Assembly: GCA_036384915.1 (NCBI GenBank)
Contig: DASVLJ010000019.1
Location: 1-64,000 of the forward strand
Direction of reading: 5' to 3'
Length of the DNA stretch: 64,000 nt
DNA from: PKWO01 sp036384915
Lineage (GTDB): Bacteria > Pseudomonadota > Gammaproteobacteria > Burkholderiales > Burkholderiaceae_D
The notes under the pieces were generated by a model. The model was not told the DNA's origin. It saw only the letters and a program-made list of their open reading frames with translations, and did no database searches. Positions 54,328-64,000 of this stretch are shown here, one piece after another; the stretch's first letter is position 1; each line of letters begins with the position of its first letter. Both the position numbers and the translations under genes were made by a program.

Positions 54328-55479
54328 TCAGCCGGGCTCAGGCAGCGGGGCCGTCCCATCGCCGCCAAGCAGGTAGCTGAGTAGTTCGCGCACCGGACGG
54401 ATTTGGCTGCCGAACGGCAGCTTTTCCGAGCCGCGAAAAAACAAGCCGCGATTGACGTCGCCTTCCAGGGCAAAGCCCAGATGCATATCGATGCAGAATT
54501 GCCCGGCCTTGGCTATCCCATCGCGCAAGCCGCACTGCTGGAGGCAATCGAACCCCATGGTGCATTGCCTCGTCTTGGCCCGCGCCTGAAGGCGCTCCTG
54601 CTTTTCCAGGTAGCGGGCCAGCCAAGGGGTATTGACGGCGCGTGCCGGCAAGCCGGCGACACTCATGAACGTGACGATATCCTCGGGCCGCGCATTGGCC
54701 AGCACCTCCTTGAAGGCGGGATGCGCATCGCCTTCCGCGGTCACGGCGAACGGCGTTCCCAACTGCACTGCGGACGCCCCCAGGCCAAATAACTCTTGAA
54801 CCTGGGCAGGATCGTGTATTCCGCCCGCGGCAATCAGCGGGATCGGCTCGATACCGAGCTTGGCGAACAACTCCCGCGTCTCCGTCAGCGCCTGCGCAAA
54901 CGCATACTGCGGCGCGTCCAGTTCGTCCAGGCTCGCTGCTCCCAGATGGCCGGCTGCGAAGCGAGGATTTTCGATGACGATGGCGTCCGGCAGCCGATTC
55001 TTGCGCATCCACTTCTTGAGAATCAGACCGATGCCGCGCGCGTCGGACAGGATCGGAATCAATGCCACGCCGGGAAAGTCCGCAGTGAGATCGGGCAAGT
55101 CCAGCGGCAACCCGGCGCCCACCACGAGAGCATCGATGCCGCTTTCGCATGACTGGCGCACATAGGCGGCATATTCGCCGACCGCGCGCATCACGTTGAC
55201 GGCGAGCATGCCGCGCCCTTGCGAGAGGTCCCGCGCGGCCCGGATTTCACGGTCCAGCGCAACCAGATTCGCCGCATTAATCGCTTCCTTGTCGCGCGTG
55301 CCTTCGGTCGAGGCCATCAAGTCGGGATGGTGGCGCCGCAGATCGACGCTCGAAATTGTGCCGAGCGCGCCCAGTGCGGCGACGCTGCCGGCCAGGCGGT
55401 GCGCCGACACGCCGACGCCCATGCCGCCCTGGACGATGGGCAGCAGTGTCCTGCCTTTAATTAACAATCGGGGATGCAT
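54328..55479 (-). CDS. nitronate monooxygenase / 2-nitropropane dioxygenase family
   Basis: A 383-residue FMN-dependent TIM-barrel protein. The start LPIVQGGMGVGVSAHRLAGS and the FMN-phosphate region IAAGGIHDPAQVQELFGLGASAVQLGTPF are typical. ATG 55479 is chosen from the family N-terminus; the frame extends far upstream into the channel gene. It would oxidise alkyl nitronates, or may be a related flavin reductase. A Cys-rich C-terminal part (QCTMGFDCLQQCG) is noteworthy and may bind metal. It lies 16 bases after the potassium channel gene. Confidence 0.88.
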   Translation of the reverse strand: MHPRLLIKGRTLLPIVQGGMGVGVSAHRLAGSVAALGALGTISSVDLRRHHPDLMASTEGTRDKEAINAANLVALDREIRAARDLSQGRGMLAVNVMRAVGEYAAYVRQSCESGIDALVVGAGLPLDLPDLTADFPGVALIPILSDARGIGLILKKWMRKNRLPDAIVIENPRFAAGHLGAASLDELDAPQYAFAQALTETRELFAKLGIEPIPLIAAGGIHDPAQVQELFGLGASAVQLGTPFAVTAEGDAHPAFKEVLANARPEDIVTFMSVAGLPARAVNTPWLARYLEKQERLQARAKTRQCTMGFDCLQQCGLRDGIAKAGQFCIDMHLGFALEGDVNRGLFFRGSEKLPFGSQIRPVRELLSYLLGGDGTAPLPEPG

Positions 55480-55495
55480 AAATAAAAGGTGTCCT

Positions 55496-56317
55496 TCATC
55501 TTTCCAAAATACTGTCGCGCTCCGGCGGAATCTCGCCCCCGGCATACGCGACGTCGTTGGCGGGAACGGCATGAGCCGCAATATCCTGCGCCCGCATGCG
55601 CTCCTGAAGCGCCGCAATCTCCTGGCGCAAGGCTCTGAGATCGGTGTGCAATTCGCGCCTGAGTTTCTTTTCGTCTTCTCCGACCAACAATGCGGCGATG
55701 TTGGCGGTGAGTAGCGAAAAGAGCGCGTAGCCGAGCAGAACGATGAAAGCCGCCAGGATGCGGGAAGCGGCGGTAGAGGGAACCAGATCGCCATAGCCGA
55801 CCGTCGCGCCGGTAGTGAACGCCAGCCAGACGCCGTCGGCATAATTCGCCACGTTCGGCTCGAGCCATAAAAAGCCGGCGCCGCCGACGGCCAGCATGGA
55901 GACGGCAAGCAAACAGACCTGCCACAAGCGATTCAAGGCAAGGCGGGCAAAAAGCAAGGACGGCATGCGGGCGAACACGAGGCAGCAATACCCCAATCGC
56001 AGAGCCCACTCGATCGAATTCCAGGGTACGCCGCTGGGCCAGGCGCTCCCCAACGCCCCCAATATGATCAAGCGGTCGAGCCAGGCATATTTGCGCCTTT
56101 GCAGCCGTTGAACAGCGCTCGCATTGCGCAAGGTCGCATGGCCGACCGTCAGCAAGGCCAGTGCCACACCGGCGTAGAGGAAATAACCCAGGCCCCGATA
56201 CACCAATCCCGGCCCGGCCAACACCAGGTAAAACGCCGGGGTCAGCGCCAGCAGAGCCGCCAAGTGCATCAATTCGAGCACGACCGTTCTGCGGTGCTTC
56301 TCCATATGTTCATCCAT
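55496..56317 (-). CDS. two-pore-loop-type potassium channel protein
   Basis: A 273-residue ion channel. Several N-terminal helices precede the selectivity filter TTGATVGYGDLVPST (~150-165) and the inner helix. A C-terminal coiled coil (LHTDLRALRQEIAALQERMRAQ) may form the tetramer. ATG 56317 (MDEHMEKHRR) or 56305 is the likely start. It conducts K+ across the inner membrane; gating is unknown. It is divergent from ccoN. Confidence 0.85.
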   Translation of the reverse strand: MDEHMEKHRRTVVLELMHLAALLALTPAFYLVLAGPGLVYRGLGYFLYAGVALALLTVGHATLRNASAVQRLQRRKYAWLDRLIILGALGSAWPSGVPWNSIEWALRLGYCCLVFARMPSLLFARLALNRLWQVCLLAVSMLAVGGAGFLWLEPNVANYADGVWLAFTTGATVGYGDLVPSTAASRILAAFIVLLGYALFSLLTANIAALLVGEDEKKLRRELHTDLRALRQEIAALQERMRAQDIAAHAVPANDVAYAGGEIPPERDSILER

Positions 56318-56401
56318 TGAAGGTCCGTGACGAATCGGCGGCAAGTGGAAAGACGCCGCCCAAAATGGCCTCAACTATGCCCGGGCGCGCGGCGGCAGTC
56401 C

Positions 56402-56415
56402 TTGAGGCAGATCAA
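56402..56415. promoter_or_regulatory. FNR/Anr-type box, distal, upstream of ccoN
   Basis: TTGAG-GCAG-ATCAA differs from TTGAT-N4-ATCAA at one position. It lies 157 bases upstream of ccoN and 84 bases upstream of the channel gene start, so it could serve either direction. Confidence 0.5.
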
Positions 56416-56481
56416 ATTCCCGACGGATTCTTCGGTTCGCTGCAGAGTCGCAAGCGCGAAAAATTCCAATCCCCCGGAAAT

Positions 56482-56495
56482 TTGATTCAAGTCAA
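56482..56495. promoter_or_regulatory. FNR/Anr-type box, proximal, upstream of ccoN
   Basis: TTGAT-TCAA-GTCAA fits the Anr/Dnr consensus TTGAT-N4-(A/G)TCAA. It ends 63 bases before the ccoN start; a class II start would fall near 56530. Confidence 0.6.
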
Positions 56496-56558
56496 TTCCC
56501 GGAAAAGGCAAACCGCTTACCCTCCTGCCATTGTCGTTGTCTATCCGGGAGAAGGTCT

Positions 56559-57986
<1,428 letters not shown>

Positions 57987-57999
57987 TACGACGGAGCTT

Positions 58000-58620
58000 A
58001 TGAAAATGAAACTGACGCACGACTACATCGAGAAAAATTCCTGGCTCATGATCGGCCTGGTGTTGCTGGTGGTATCGGTGGGCGGCCTGGCCGAAATCCT
58101 GCCGCTGTTCTTCCAGAAATCGACCACCGAGCCGATCGCAGGCTTGAAACCCTACACGGCCCTGCGGCTGACCGGGCGCGACATCTATATCCGCGAGGGT
58201 TGCTATAACTGCCATTCGCAAATGATCCGTCCGTTCCGCGCCGAAACCGAACGTTATGGCCACTATTCCGTCGCCGGCGAGTTCGTCTACGACCACCCGT
58301 TCCAGTGGGGTTCCAAGCGCACCGGTCCCGACCTGGCGCGCGTCGGCGGGCGCTACAGCGACGAATGGCACAAGACGCACTTGAACAATCCGCGCGACGT
58401 GGTGCCGGAATCGAACATGCCGGCCTATCCCTGGCTCTCGGCCAACAAGGTCGACCCCGACAGCGCCGCACCGAAGATGCGCGCATTGAGGCTGATCGGC
58501 GTTCCCTACACCGACGAAGACATTGCCAATGCTTCCCAGGAGCTGCAGGGCAAGACCGAGCAGGAGGCGCTGATCGCCTACCTGCAGGGCTTGGGCACCG
58601 TGATCAAGACGAGGAACTGA
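58000..58620 (+). CDS. ccoO: cbb3 oxidase subunit II (monohaem cytochrome c)
   Basis: A 206-residue subunit with one N-terminal membrane helix and a single haem c site, REGCYNCHSQMIRPF (~65). ATG 58000 follows GGAG; the frame extends upstream into ccoN but without homology. It passes electrons from CcoP to CcoN. Confidence 0.96.
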   Translation: MKMKLTHDYIEKNSWLMIGLVLLVVSVGGLAEILPLFFQKSTTEPIAGLKPYTALRLTGRDIYIREGCYNCHSQMIRPFRAETERYGHYSVAGEFVYDHPFQWGSKRTGPDLARVGGRYSDEWHKTHLNNPRDVVPESNMPAYPWLSANKVDPDSAAPKMRALRLIGVPYTDEDIANASQELQGKTEQEALIAYLQGLGTVIKTRN

Positions 58621-58621
58621 C

Positions 58622-58810
58622 ATGGGCATCGATCAATTCTTCAACAACGCCAGCATCGTCATGACGGTCGTGAGCCTGATCACCTTCGTCGGCATCCTGC
58701 TCTGGGTCTATGTCCTGAAGAACAAGCGCGACTACGAGCGCGACGCCAACATGCTGTTCGACGAAAACGACCTGGAAGCGCAACAAAATTTGAGGAAACA
58801 TCATGGCTGA
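58622..58810 (+). CDS. ccoQ: cbb3 oxidase subunit CcoQ
   Basis: A 62-residue single-span membrane protein (SIVMTVVSLITFVGILLWVYV) with the typical KRDYERDANM tail. It stabilises the oxidase complex. It starts one base after ccoO and overlaps ccoP by eight bases. Confidence 0.92.
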   Translation: MGIDQFFNNASIVMTVVSLITFVGILLWVYVLKNKRDYERDANMLFDENDLEAQQNLRKHHG

Positions 58811-59795
58811 CTTTACCAATGGCTTTTGGGACATCTACATTGCCGTGCTGACCCTGGTCGGCATACTTGGCTGCGCCGTCCTGCTGTGGAGCCAATCGAA
58901 GCAGAAGGTGGTGATCGACGGCGACAAGCCTGCCGAGGAAGCCGCGGCAAAGGCAATGACGACCGGCCACATCTGGGACGAAGACCTGACCGAACTGAAC
59001 ACCCCGATGCCGCGCTGGTGGATGGGACTGTTCTACCTGACCATCCTGTTCGGCCTCGGCTATCTCGTACTCTATCCGGGGCTGGGCAGCTATGCGGGCA
59101 AATTGAACTGGCATTCAGCCACTGCTTATCAGGAGGAATTGAAGAAAGCCGACGCCGACTACGGTCCGCTATTCGACGCCTACCTGCACCAGGATATCAA
59201 GCAGGTCGCGGCCGATCCCAAGGCACATGCGATCGGTGAACGGCTGTTCCTGACCTATTGCTCCCAATGCCACGGCTCGGACGCACGCGGCAACAAGGGC
59301 ATCCCCAATCTGACCGACACCGACTGGCTCTACGGCGGCGCGCCGGAAACGATCGAAACCACGATCCTCCATGGGCGCAACGGCCAAATGCCGGCCATGG
59401 GCCCGGTATTGGGTTCCGATCAAGCCGTCAACGACGTCGCCAACTATGTCTTGAGTCTGTCGGGCAGCACCCACGATCCGATCCGCGCCGTGTTCGGCAA
59501 GGAAAAGTTTGTCAACTGCGCACCCTGCCACGGTGCCGACGGCAAGGGCAACCAGGCGATAGGCGCGCCCAACCTGACCGACAAGACCTGGCTCTGGGGC
59601 GGTTCCATCGATACCGTCAAGACCACGATCAACAAGGGCCGCACCAACCAGATGCCCGCCTTCCAGAATTTCCTCGGCGACGCCAAGGTGCACGTGCTGG
59701 CGGCCTACGTCTGGAGCCTGTCCAACGATCCCAAGGCCGAAGGCGCTGCAAACAACGCAGCGACCGGCGCAACAAACGGCGCGACAGGCAAGTGA
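58803..59795 (+). CDS. ccoP: cbb3 oxidase subunit III (dihaem cytochrome c)
   Basis: A 330-residue subunit. Two membrane helices (IYIAVLTLVGILGCAVLLW and MGLFYLTILFGLGYLVLY) flank the conserved GHIWDEDLTELNTPMPRWW. Two haem c sites, CSQCHG (~155) and CAPCHG (~240), follow. An Ala/Asn/Thr-rich tail ends the protein. It is the electron entry point of the oxidase. Confidence 0.96.
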   Translation: MADFTNGFWDIYIAVLTLVGILGCAVLLWSQSKQKVVIDGDKPAEEAAAKAMTTGHIWDEDLTELNTPMPRWWMGLFYLTILFGLGYLVLYPGLGSYAGKLNWHSATAYQEELKKADADYGPLFDAYLHQDIKQVAADPKAHAIGERLFLTYCSQCHGSDARGNKGIPNLTDTDWLYGGAPETIETTILHGRNGQMPAMGPVLGSDQAVNDVANYVLSLSGSTHDPIRAVFGKEKFVNCAPCHGADGKGNQAIGAPNLTDKTWLWGGSIDTVKTTINKGRTNQMPAFQNFLGDAKVHVLAAYVWSLSNDPKAEGAANNAATGATNGATGK

Positions 59796-59833
59796 ACCTG
59801 CCGCAACAACGTGAAACGCCCCGAAACGAGACC

Positions 59834-61252
59834 ATGAGCCAGCAGCAACATCCGCCGCAAGTCGCAGTCGTCAAGATGTACAAGGCGCGCGAAGAAATCT
59901 ATCCGCGTGAAATCTCGGGGCGTTTCGCCAGCCTGCGCTGGGCCTGCGTATGGCTGACGCAACTGGTGTTCTACGGCCTGCCTTGGCTAAGCTGGAATGG
60001 GCGGCAGTTGGTGCTGTTCGACCTCGGCGCCCGGAAATTCTACATTTTCGGCCTGGTGCTGTGGCCGCAGGATTTTATCTACCTGGCGGCGCTGTTGATC
60101 ATCTGCGCGTATTCCCTGTTCCTGTTCACGGCCGTAGCCGGCCGGGTCTGGTGCGGCTACGCCTGCCCGCAAACGGTCTACACCGAGATATTCATGTGGG
60201 TCGAGCGCCATTTGGAAGGTACGCGCAGCGCGCGCATGCGCCTGGCCAAGCAACCCTGGAGCGCGGAAAAGATCGCGCGCAAGGGGGGCAAGCACCTGGC
60301 ATGGGCTGCGATTGCGCTCTGGACCGGGCTGACCTTCGTCGGCTATTTCACTCCCATCCATACCTTGGTGCGGGAAAGCGCAAGCCTGACGCTCGGTCCC
60401 TGGGAATGGTTCTGGGTAATATTCTATGCCTTTGCCACCTATGGCAACGCCGGCTGGATGCGCGAACAGGTGTGCAAATACATGTGCCCCTATGCCCGCT
60501 TCCAAAGCGCCATGTTCGACAAGGACACGTTGATCGTCACTTACGACAGCGCCCGCGGCGAACCGCGCGGCGCCCGTTCCAAGCGTGAGGCCGCAGCGGA
60601 ACAAAAACAAGGTGCCAAGCAGGGCGACTGTATCGATTGCTCGATGTGCGTGCAAGTCTGCCCCACCGGCATCGATATCCGTAAAGGCTTGCAATACGAG
60701 TGCATAGGCTGTGCCGCCTGCATCGACGCCTGCGACATGGTGATGGACAAGGTCGGCCAGCCGCGCGGGCTGATTCTGTATTCCACCGACCATGCCATGC
60801 GCAATGGATGGAGCCTGGCCCAGGTACGCGCGCACGTTTTACGGCCACGCGTGCTCATCTATACCGGGTTGCTGTTACTGATCGTGACGGCATTCTTCAC
60901 CAGCCTGGCGTTGCGCACACCGCTGAAACTCGACGTCATCCGCGATCGCGGCAGCATGGGCCGCGAGGTGGAAGACGGGATGATCGAGAACGTCTATCGC
61001 CTGCAGGTCATGAATACCGCCGAAAAGCGGCGCCGCCTGCATATCGTCGTGCACGGCATCGACGGCATCCGTCTGGCCACGCCTGACACGATCGATATCG
61101 ACGGCACGACTTCGCAAGCAGTTCCGGTGCGGGTCAGGGTTGCGGGCGGCAGCGCCCTGCCCGGCTCCAACAGGATTACCTTCGAATTGCAGTCTGAAGA
61201 CGGCGACCGGCTCGACGTCCGCGAAAAAGCCGTCTTTATCGTTCCGCGTTAG
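59834..61252 (+). CDS. ccoG: cbb3 oxidase accessory iron-sulfur protein CcoG
   Basis: A 472-residue polyferredoxin-like membrane protein (CcoG/FixG) thought to help reduce copper for cbb3 assembly. Five or so helices, the membrane CGYACPQTVYTEIFMW and CKYMCPYARFQ motifs, two 4Fe-4S ferredoxin motifs (CIDCSMCVQVCPTG and CIGCAACIDACD) and a C-terminal Ig-like periplasmic domain. ATG 59834 gives a start typical of the family. Confidence 0.95.
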   Translation: MSQQQHPPQVAVVKMYKAREEIYPREISGRFASLRWACVWLTQLVFYGLPWLSWNGRQLVLFDLGARKFYIFGLVLWPQDFIYLAALLIICAYSLFLFTAVAGRVWCGYACPQTVYTEIFMWVERHLEGTRSARMRLAKQPWSAEKIARKGGKHLAWAAIALWTGLTFVGYFTPIHTLVRESASLTLGPWEWFWVIFYAFATYGNAGWMREQVCKYMCPYARFQSAMFDKDTLIVTYDSARGEPRGARSKREAAAEQKQGAKQGDCIDCSMCVQVCPTGIDIRKGLQYECIGCAACIDACDMVMDKVGQPRGLILYSTDHAMRNGWSLAQVRAHVLRPRVLIYTGLLLLIVTAFFTSLALRTPLKLDVIRDRGSMGREVEDGMIENVYRLQVMNTAEKRRRLHIVVHGIDGIRLATPDTIDIDGTTSQAVPVRVRVAGGSALPGSNRITFELQSEDGDRLDVREKAVFIVPR

Positions 61253-61263
61253 GAGTCCACCTC

Positions 61264-61794
61264 ATGAATACTTTACAGCACGCCCCGGCAGCCATTGCCC
61301 CCTGGTACAAGCATCGCTGGCCATGGATACTGATGTCCGGCCCCATGATCGTGGTGGCCGCGGCCTCGTTCAGCGGCTGGCTGGCATTCACCCGGCAAGA
61401 CGCCCTGGTGGCCGATGACTACTATAAGCAAGGCACGGCCATCAATCAGGATCTCAGGCGCGAGACCAAAGCGGGCGCCCTCGGCTTGAATTTGAACATG
61501 GTGTATCAACCCCAGAGCAAGGTGTTGAGCGGCACCATGTCGAGTTTCAGCCATCCGTTCGGCGATACATTCAATATCACGCTGGCCCATGCCACCGATC
61601 CGCACAAGGATATCGTCATTCACGTAAAATCCGACGCTACCGGGCATTTCATCGTACCCTTGGAAGGATTTGAGGCATCATGGTGGAAGGTGACGATCGA
61701 AAACAGTAGCCATCAATGGCGCCTGAACGGCAACTGGAAGTGGCCGCAAGATGCCGCAATCGAACTGGCCGCGGATCTTCCGCCGGCTGACTGA
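61264..61794 (+). CDS. ccoH: FixH/CcoH family protein
   Basis: A 176-residue protein with one N-terminal membrane helix (WILMSGPMIVVAAASFSGWLAF) and a periplasmic FixH domain (DDYYKQGTAINQDLRRETKA). It works in assembly or stability of cbb3 oxidase. It lies 11 bases after ccoG. Confidence 0.93.
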   Translation: MNTLQHAPAAIAPWYKHRWPWILMSGPMIVVAAASFSGWLAFTRQDALVADDYYKQGTAINQDLRRETKAGALGLNLNMVYQPQSKVLSGTMSSFSHPFGDTFNITLAHATDPHKDIVIHVKSDATGHFIVPLEGFEASWWKVTIENSSHQWRLNGNWKWPQDAAIELAADLPPAD

Positions 61795-61841
61795 ATCCGA
61801 CCGGACACCGTGCAGGCAACAAGGACAATGGAGACCATTTA

Positions 61842-62105
61842 ATGACGCGACTGCTGCTCAACACGTTCTGGCCGTCTTTCCTCGTCGCCATCCTGGCCGA
61901 AGGGGCGTTCTTCTCCCTGTTCGATCCGATGCTGCTTCCCCTGCCCCACCTCGGCTTCGAGCTGACGCCGCTGGCCGTCTACACCATGGGCTTTCTGTTC
62001 TTCTGGACTTGCGGGATGCTGTCGAGCCTGCTGACCTGCTATCTGCAATGGATACCGGACGAATCGCGGGCGGACAAGGAGCGCAAAGGCGGCGCAGGCT
62101 TGTAG
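61842..62105 (+). CDS. small membrane protein at the end of the cco operon
   Basis: An 87-residue protein with two membrane helices (SFLVAILAEGAFFSLFDPM and VYTMGFLFFWTCGMLSSLLTCYL) and a charged tail. Similar small proteins follow fixH in other betaproteobacteria, so an accessory role is plausible. No motif shows a mechanism. It ends ten bases from the convergent SCO gene. Confidence 0.75.
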   Translation: MTRLLLNTFWPSFLVAILAEGAFFSLFDPMLLPLPHLGFELTPLAVYTMGFLFFWTCGMLSSLLTCYLQWIPDESRADKERKGGAGL

Positions 62106-62115
62106 CCCGCGTCGC

Positions 62116-62724
62116 CTACTCGACCGTCTTGTCCACTTTTGCGACGAAATCGCCGTCGGTCGTACCGATCCGATTGGTCGACCCGGCAATGCGCCCTTGC
62201 GCATCGAGCAGGATGAGCGCGGTCGTGTGATTGTAGTCGCCATTGGGAAGCTTGCGATACTGAATGCCGAGCAAGGCAGCCAGCTTGCGCACGCCGGGGG
62301 CGTCGCACCTGGCCAAAGTCCAGGTGTTCGTATCGAGCTTGCGCTGCAGCGTGATTTGCTTGAGCGTGGCAACGTCGTCATGCGCGGGATCGAAGGTGAC
62401 AAGCAGCACCTTTATCTTGTCCCTGTTACCGGGTTTCAAGGCCTGCACCGTATCGCGGATCGTGTCGATCAGCATGGGGCAAACAAACTTGCAGGAGTTG
62501 TAAAACATGCTGACGATGACGGGCTTACCGCGCAGCTCTGCCAAGGCGAAAGCGCGGTTGTTCTGGTCGGTCAGGGTCAAGGGCAACTGATAGACCGAAT
62601 CGCCGGCAACGCCGCTCGCGGTCGGGGATTCCGCCGCGACGCAGGAGCCGAACACTACGCCTTGCACGGCAATTGCGGCGGCACAGATCAATCGAATGCA
62701 CAGCCGGCGCGGGATCATATGCAT
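62116..62724 (-). CDS. SCO1/SenC family copper protein
   Basis: A 202-residue thioredoxin-fold copper chaperone with a signal sequence (a lipobox-like VFGSC lies at its end). Copper ligands are visible as CKFVCP (C-x3-C, ~98) and the distal His in DYNHTT (~163). It delivers copper to respiratory enzymes. Its place right after the NirV-like and NirK-type genes suggests copper supply to nitrite reductase or to cbb3. Confidence 0.92.
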   Translation of the reverse strand: MHMIPRRLCIRLICAAAIAVQGVVFGSCVAAESPTASGVAGDSVYQLPLTLTDQNNRAFALAELRGKPVIVSMFYNSCKFVCPMLIDTIRDTVQALKPGNRDKIKVLLVTFDPAHDDVATLKQITLQRKLDTNTWTLARCDAPGVRKLAALLGIQYRKLPNGDYNHTTALILLDAQGRIAGSTNRIGTTDGDFVAKVDKTVE

Positions 62725-62730
62725 GGTTCC

Positions 62731-63534
62731 TTACCTTTCTTCCAATGGATCGGCGCTACGCGCGCAACGGAATCCGAGATTATTCGTGGTATCGGCCGCG
62801 CCGAGCGAGGACAGCAAGGCCACGCGCATCAGGATGGCGTAATTCTCGCGGTCCTGCAGGCTGATGGCGCCGGCGCCGCAAAACTTGAGCTTGTCCGGAT
62901 CGCCCTGGTTGCGGCTGTCCGCCGAAACCAGCAGTGAATTGAAGTCATCGACCCATTCCCACACCAGGCCATGCATGTCGCGCACGCCGTAGGCGTTCGG
63001 CGCGCCCCCCGTCGCTCCAGGTGCGCCCTCCGCGCGGCCATACCAGGCAAGGATGGCGGCACGCCAAGCGGGATCCTGGCGCGCGTCGAATCGCGTGGCG
63101 TCGGCCGCGGCTACGCGCTCCCATTCGTACCACGTCGGCAAACGCGCGCCTTCGCTCTCGCAATAGGCTTGTGCCGCGAACCAGCTGACGTCGGTAACGG
63201 GTTGCTGCGCCTGCGCTTCGGAGCCGGGGTCGAGCGGTTCGGCCCAGCGATGCAGATAATTGATGTCGGCGAAGGCGGCGGGAGCGCGGCCGCGCCGCCA
63301 TTCGGGATGGGCGCGAACGAAGGCGAGATATTCGGCATTCGTTACAACGTCGGCACGCATGGAAAAGGCCTGCACGCGCACGTCGGCATAATCGGGCGGG
63401 CCGGAAAGCGTGCTGTGGAACATGCCGGCCGGAACGGAAACATAGTTCCCGTAGTCTGCTGCGGTGGCATGAAAGGGCAAGGCGCCGCACAATGCAAAGG
63501 CCAGCATGCCTGCCGCTGCGGCGCCATATTTCAT
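62731..63534 (-). CDS. NirV-like (formylglycine-generating enzyme fold) protein
   Basis: A 267-residue exported protein (signal peptide to ~26) of the SUMF1/FGE-sulfatase family: YVSVPAGMFHSTL, PVTDVSWFAAQAYCESEGARLPTWYEWERVA, GLVWEWVDDFN and closing NLGFRCAR. The paired catalytic cysteines of true formylglycine enzymes are not evident. Homologues called NirV sit beside copper nitrite reductase genes, as here. The precise role is not known. Confidence 0.85.
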   Translation of the reverse strand: MKYGAAAAGMLAFALCGALPFHATAADYGNYVSVPAGMFHSTLSGPPDYADVRVQAFSMRADVVTNAEYLAFVRAHPEWRRGRAPAAFADINYLHRWAEPLDPGSEAQAQQPVTDVSWFAAQAYCESEGARLPTWYEWERVAAADATRFDARQDPAWRAAILAWYGRAEGAPGATGGAPNAYGVRDMHGLVWEWVDDFNSLLVSADSRNQGDPDKLKFCGAGAISLQDRENYAILMRVALLSSLGAADTTNNLGFRCARSADPLEER

Positions 63535-63542
63535 GGCTGCAC

Positions 63543-64000
63543 CTAGTGCGCGGCTGCCGGTGCGGGAGCCGGCGCCGCGCGCGCGGCCTTGACTTCCTCC
63601 GCCTGGATCGAACCGCCCTTGTTGCCCCAGCTGTTGAGCACGTAGGTGAGGATATTGGCGATCTCGTCGTCGTTCAACTGGTTCATCGGCGGCATGACCG
63701 AATTGAACTCATTGCCGTTTACCGTGACCTTGCCGTTAAGGCCATGCAACAGAATCCCGACAGCGCGATGCGGATCGGCGTTCAGGAAGTCCGATCCGGC
63801 CAGCGGCGGAAATACGCCGGGCAAACCGGCGCCGGTGGTTTGATGGCAGACCGAGCAGGTGCCGGTGAAGAGCGCCTTGCCGGCATCGATCTGGTCTTGC
63901 ACCGTGAGCTTGCCGCTGGCTGCCTTGGTCGTTGCGGTATCGACCGCCGCCAGGTTCGGCAATGAGCGGTCACCCAGGTAGACCGAATCGAGCTCCTTGC
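63543..64000 (-). CDS. C-terminal cytochrome c domain, probably of NirK (partial)
   Basis: The frame is open to the window edge, so the N-terminal part is missing. The visible ~152 residues start KELDSVYLGDRSLPNLAAV, then a class I cytochrome c domain: DQIDAGKALFTGTCSVCHQTTG haem site, axial Met in FNSVMPPMNQLNDDEIANILTYV, and an Ala/Pro-rich tail. This matches the fused cytochrome c extension of copper nitrite reductases found in betaproteobacteria. A separate cytochrome c cannot be excluded without the upstream sequence. Confidence 0.8.
   Translation of the reverse strand, partial: KELDSVYLGDRSLPNLAAVDTATTKAASGKLTVQDQIDAGKALFTGTCSVCHQTTGAGLPGVFPPLAGSDFLNADPHRAVGILLHGLNGKVTVNGNEFNSVMPPMNQLNDDEIANILTYVLNSWGNKGGSIQAEEVKAARAAPAPAPAAAH

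Overview
The window looks like chromosome from a GC-rich betaproteobacterium of the Burkholderiales, most likely the Oxalobacteraceae. This is judged from protein flavour, the split opgH/opgD genes, the ccoNOQPGH-SCO-NirV-NirK arrangement and the tRNAs. No database search was possible, so the family is an inference.

Layout. (1) 0-1.5 kb: a more AT-rich stretch with a ParA-type ATPase and a 5'-truncated XRE repressor, ending at the 3' end of tRNA-Pro(GGG). This is the usual geometry of an integrated element's edge. (2) 1.6-6.2 kb: a TetR/MFS efflux pair with visible twin operators, an orphan protein and a SulP transporter. (3) 6.2-18 kb: an osmotic-stress block. ectABCD (ectoine and hydroxyectoine synthesis), ehuBCDA (ectoine uptake) and opgH (periplasmic glucan synthesis) run as one tightly packed nine-gene operon. 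An MscS channel gene lies just upstream and opgD is divergent from it. (4) 18-29 kb: an adaptor/outer-membrane efflux pair without a pump, a gene-poor stretch with a small winged-helix regulator, an ACE-like M2 peptidase, and an RND adaptor/pump pair without an outer-membrane factor. (5) 29-44 kb: signalling and enzymes. These include a PhnZ-like HD protein, a TPR-GAF-PAS-GGDEF-EAL gene broken by a frameshift in a G run, a GNAT enzyme, an S9 peptidase, a LysR regulator, and a coupled operon of hybrid histidine kinase, REC-GGDEF protein and secreted adenosine deaminase. (6) 44-49 kb: small membrane and secreted proteins, two tandem paralogous lipoproteins, a Gfo/Idh oxidoreductase, tRNA-fMet with its own promoter and terminator, and an orphan protein with an N-terminal leader like those on contractile-injection-system (eCIS) cargo. 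(7) 49-64 kb: a microaerobic and denitrification block. hemN-safE-ccoI-ccoS runs leftward and ccoNOQPGH rightward, both preceded by FNR/Anr-type boxes. SCO, NirV-like and NirK-type cytochrome c genes follow, the last cut by the window edge.

How the parts work together. Region 3 covers both directions of osmotic change: solute synthesis and uptake for up-shift, mechanosensitive release and periplasmic glucans for down-shift. Region 7 builds and matures a cbb3 oxidase (copper supply, haem, iron-sulfur assembly factor) and links it to copper nitrite reduction. The two best candidates for something little described are the ectoine-opgH operon with mscS and opgD, and the eCIS-leader protein with a C-terminal domain I do not recognise.
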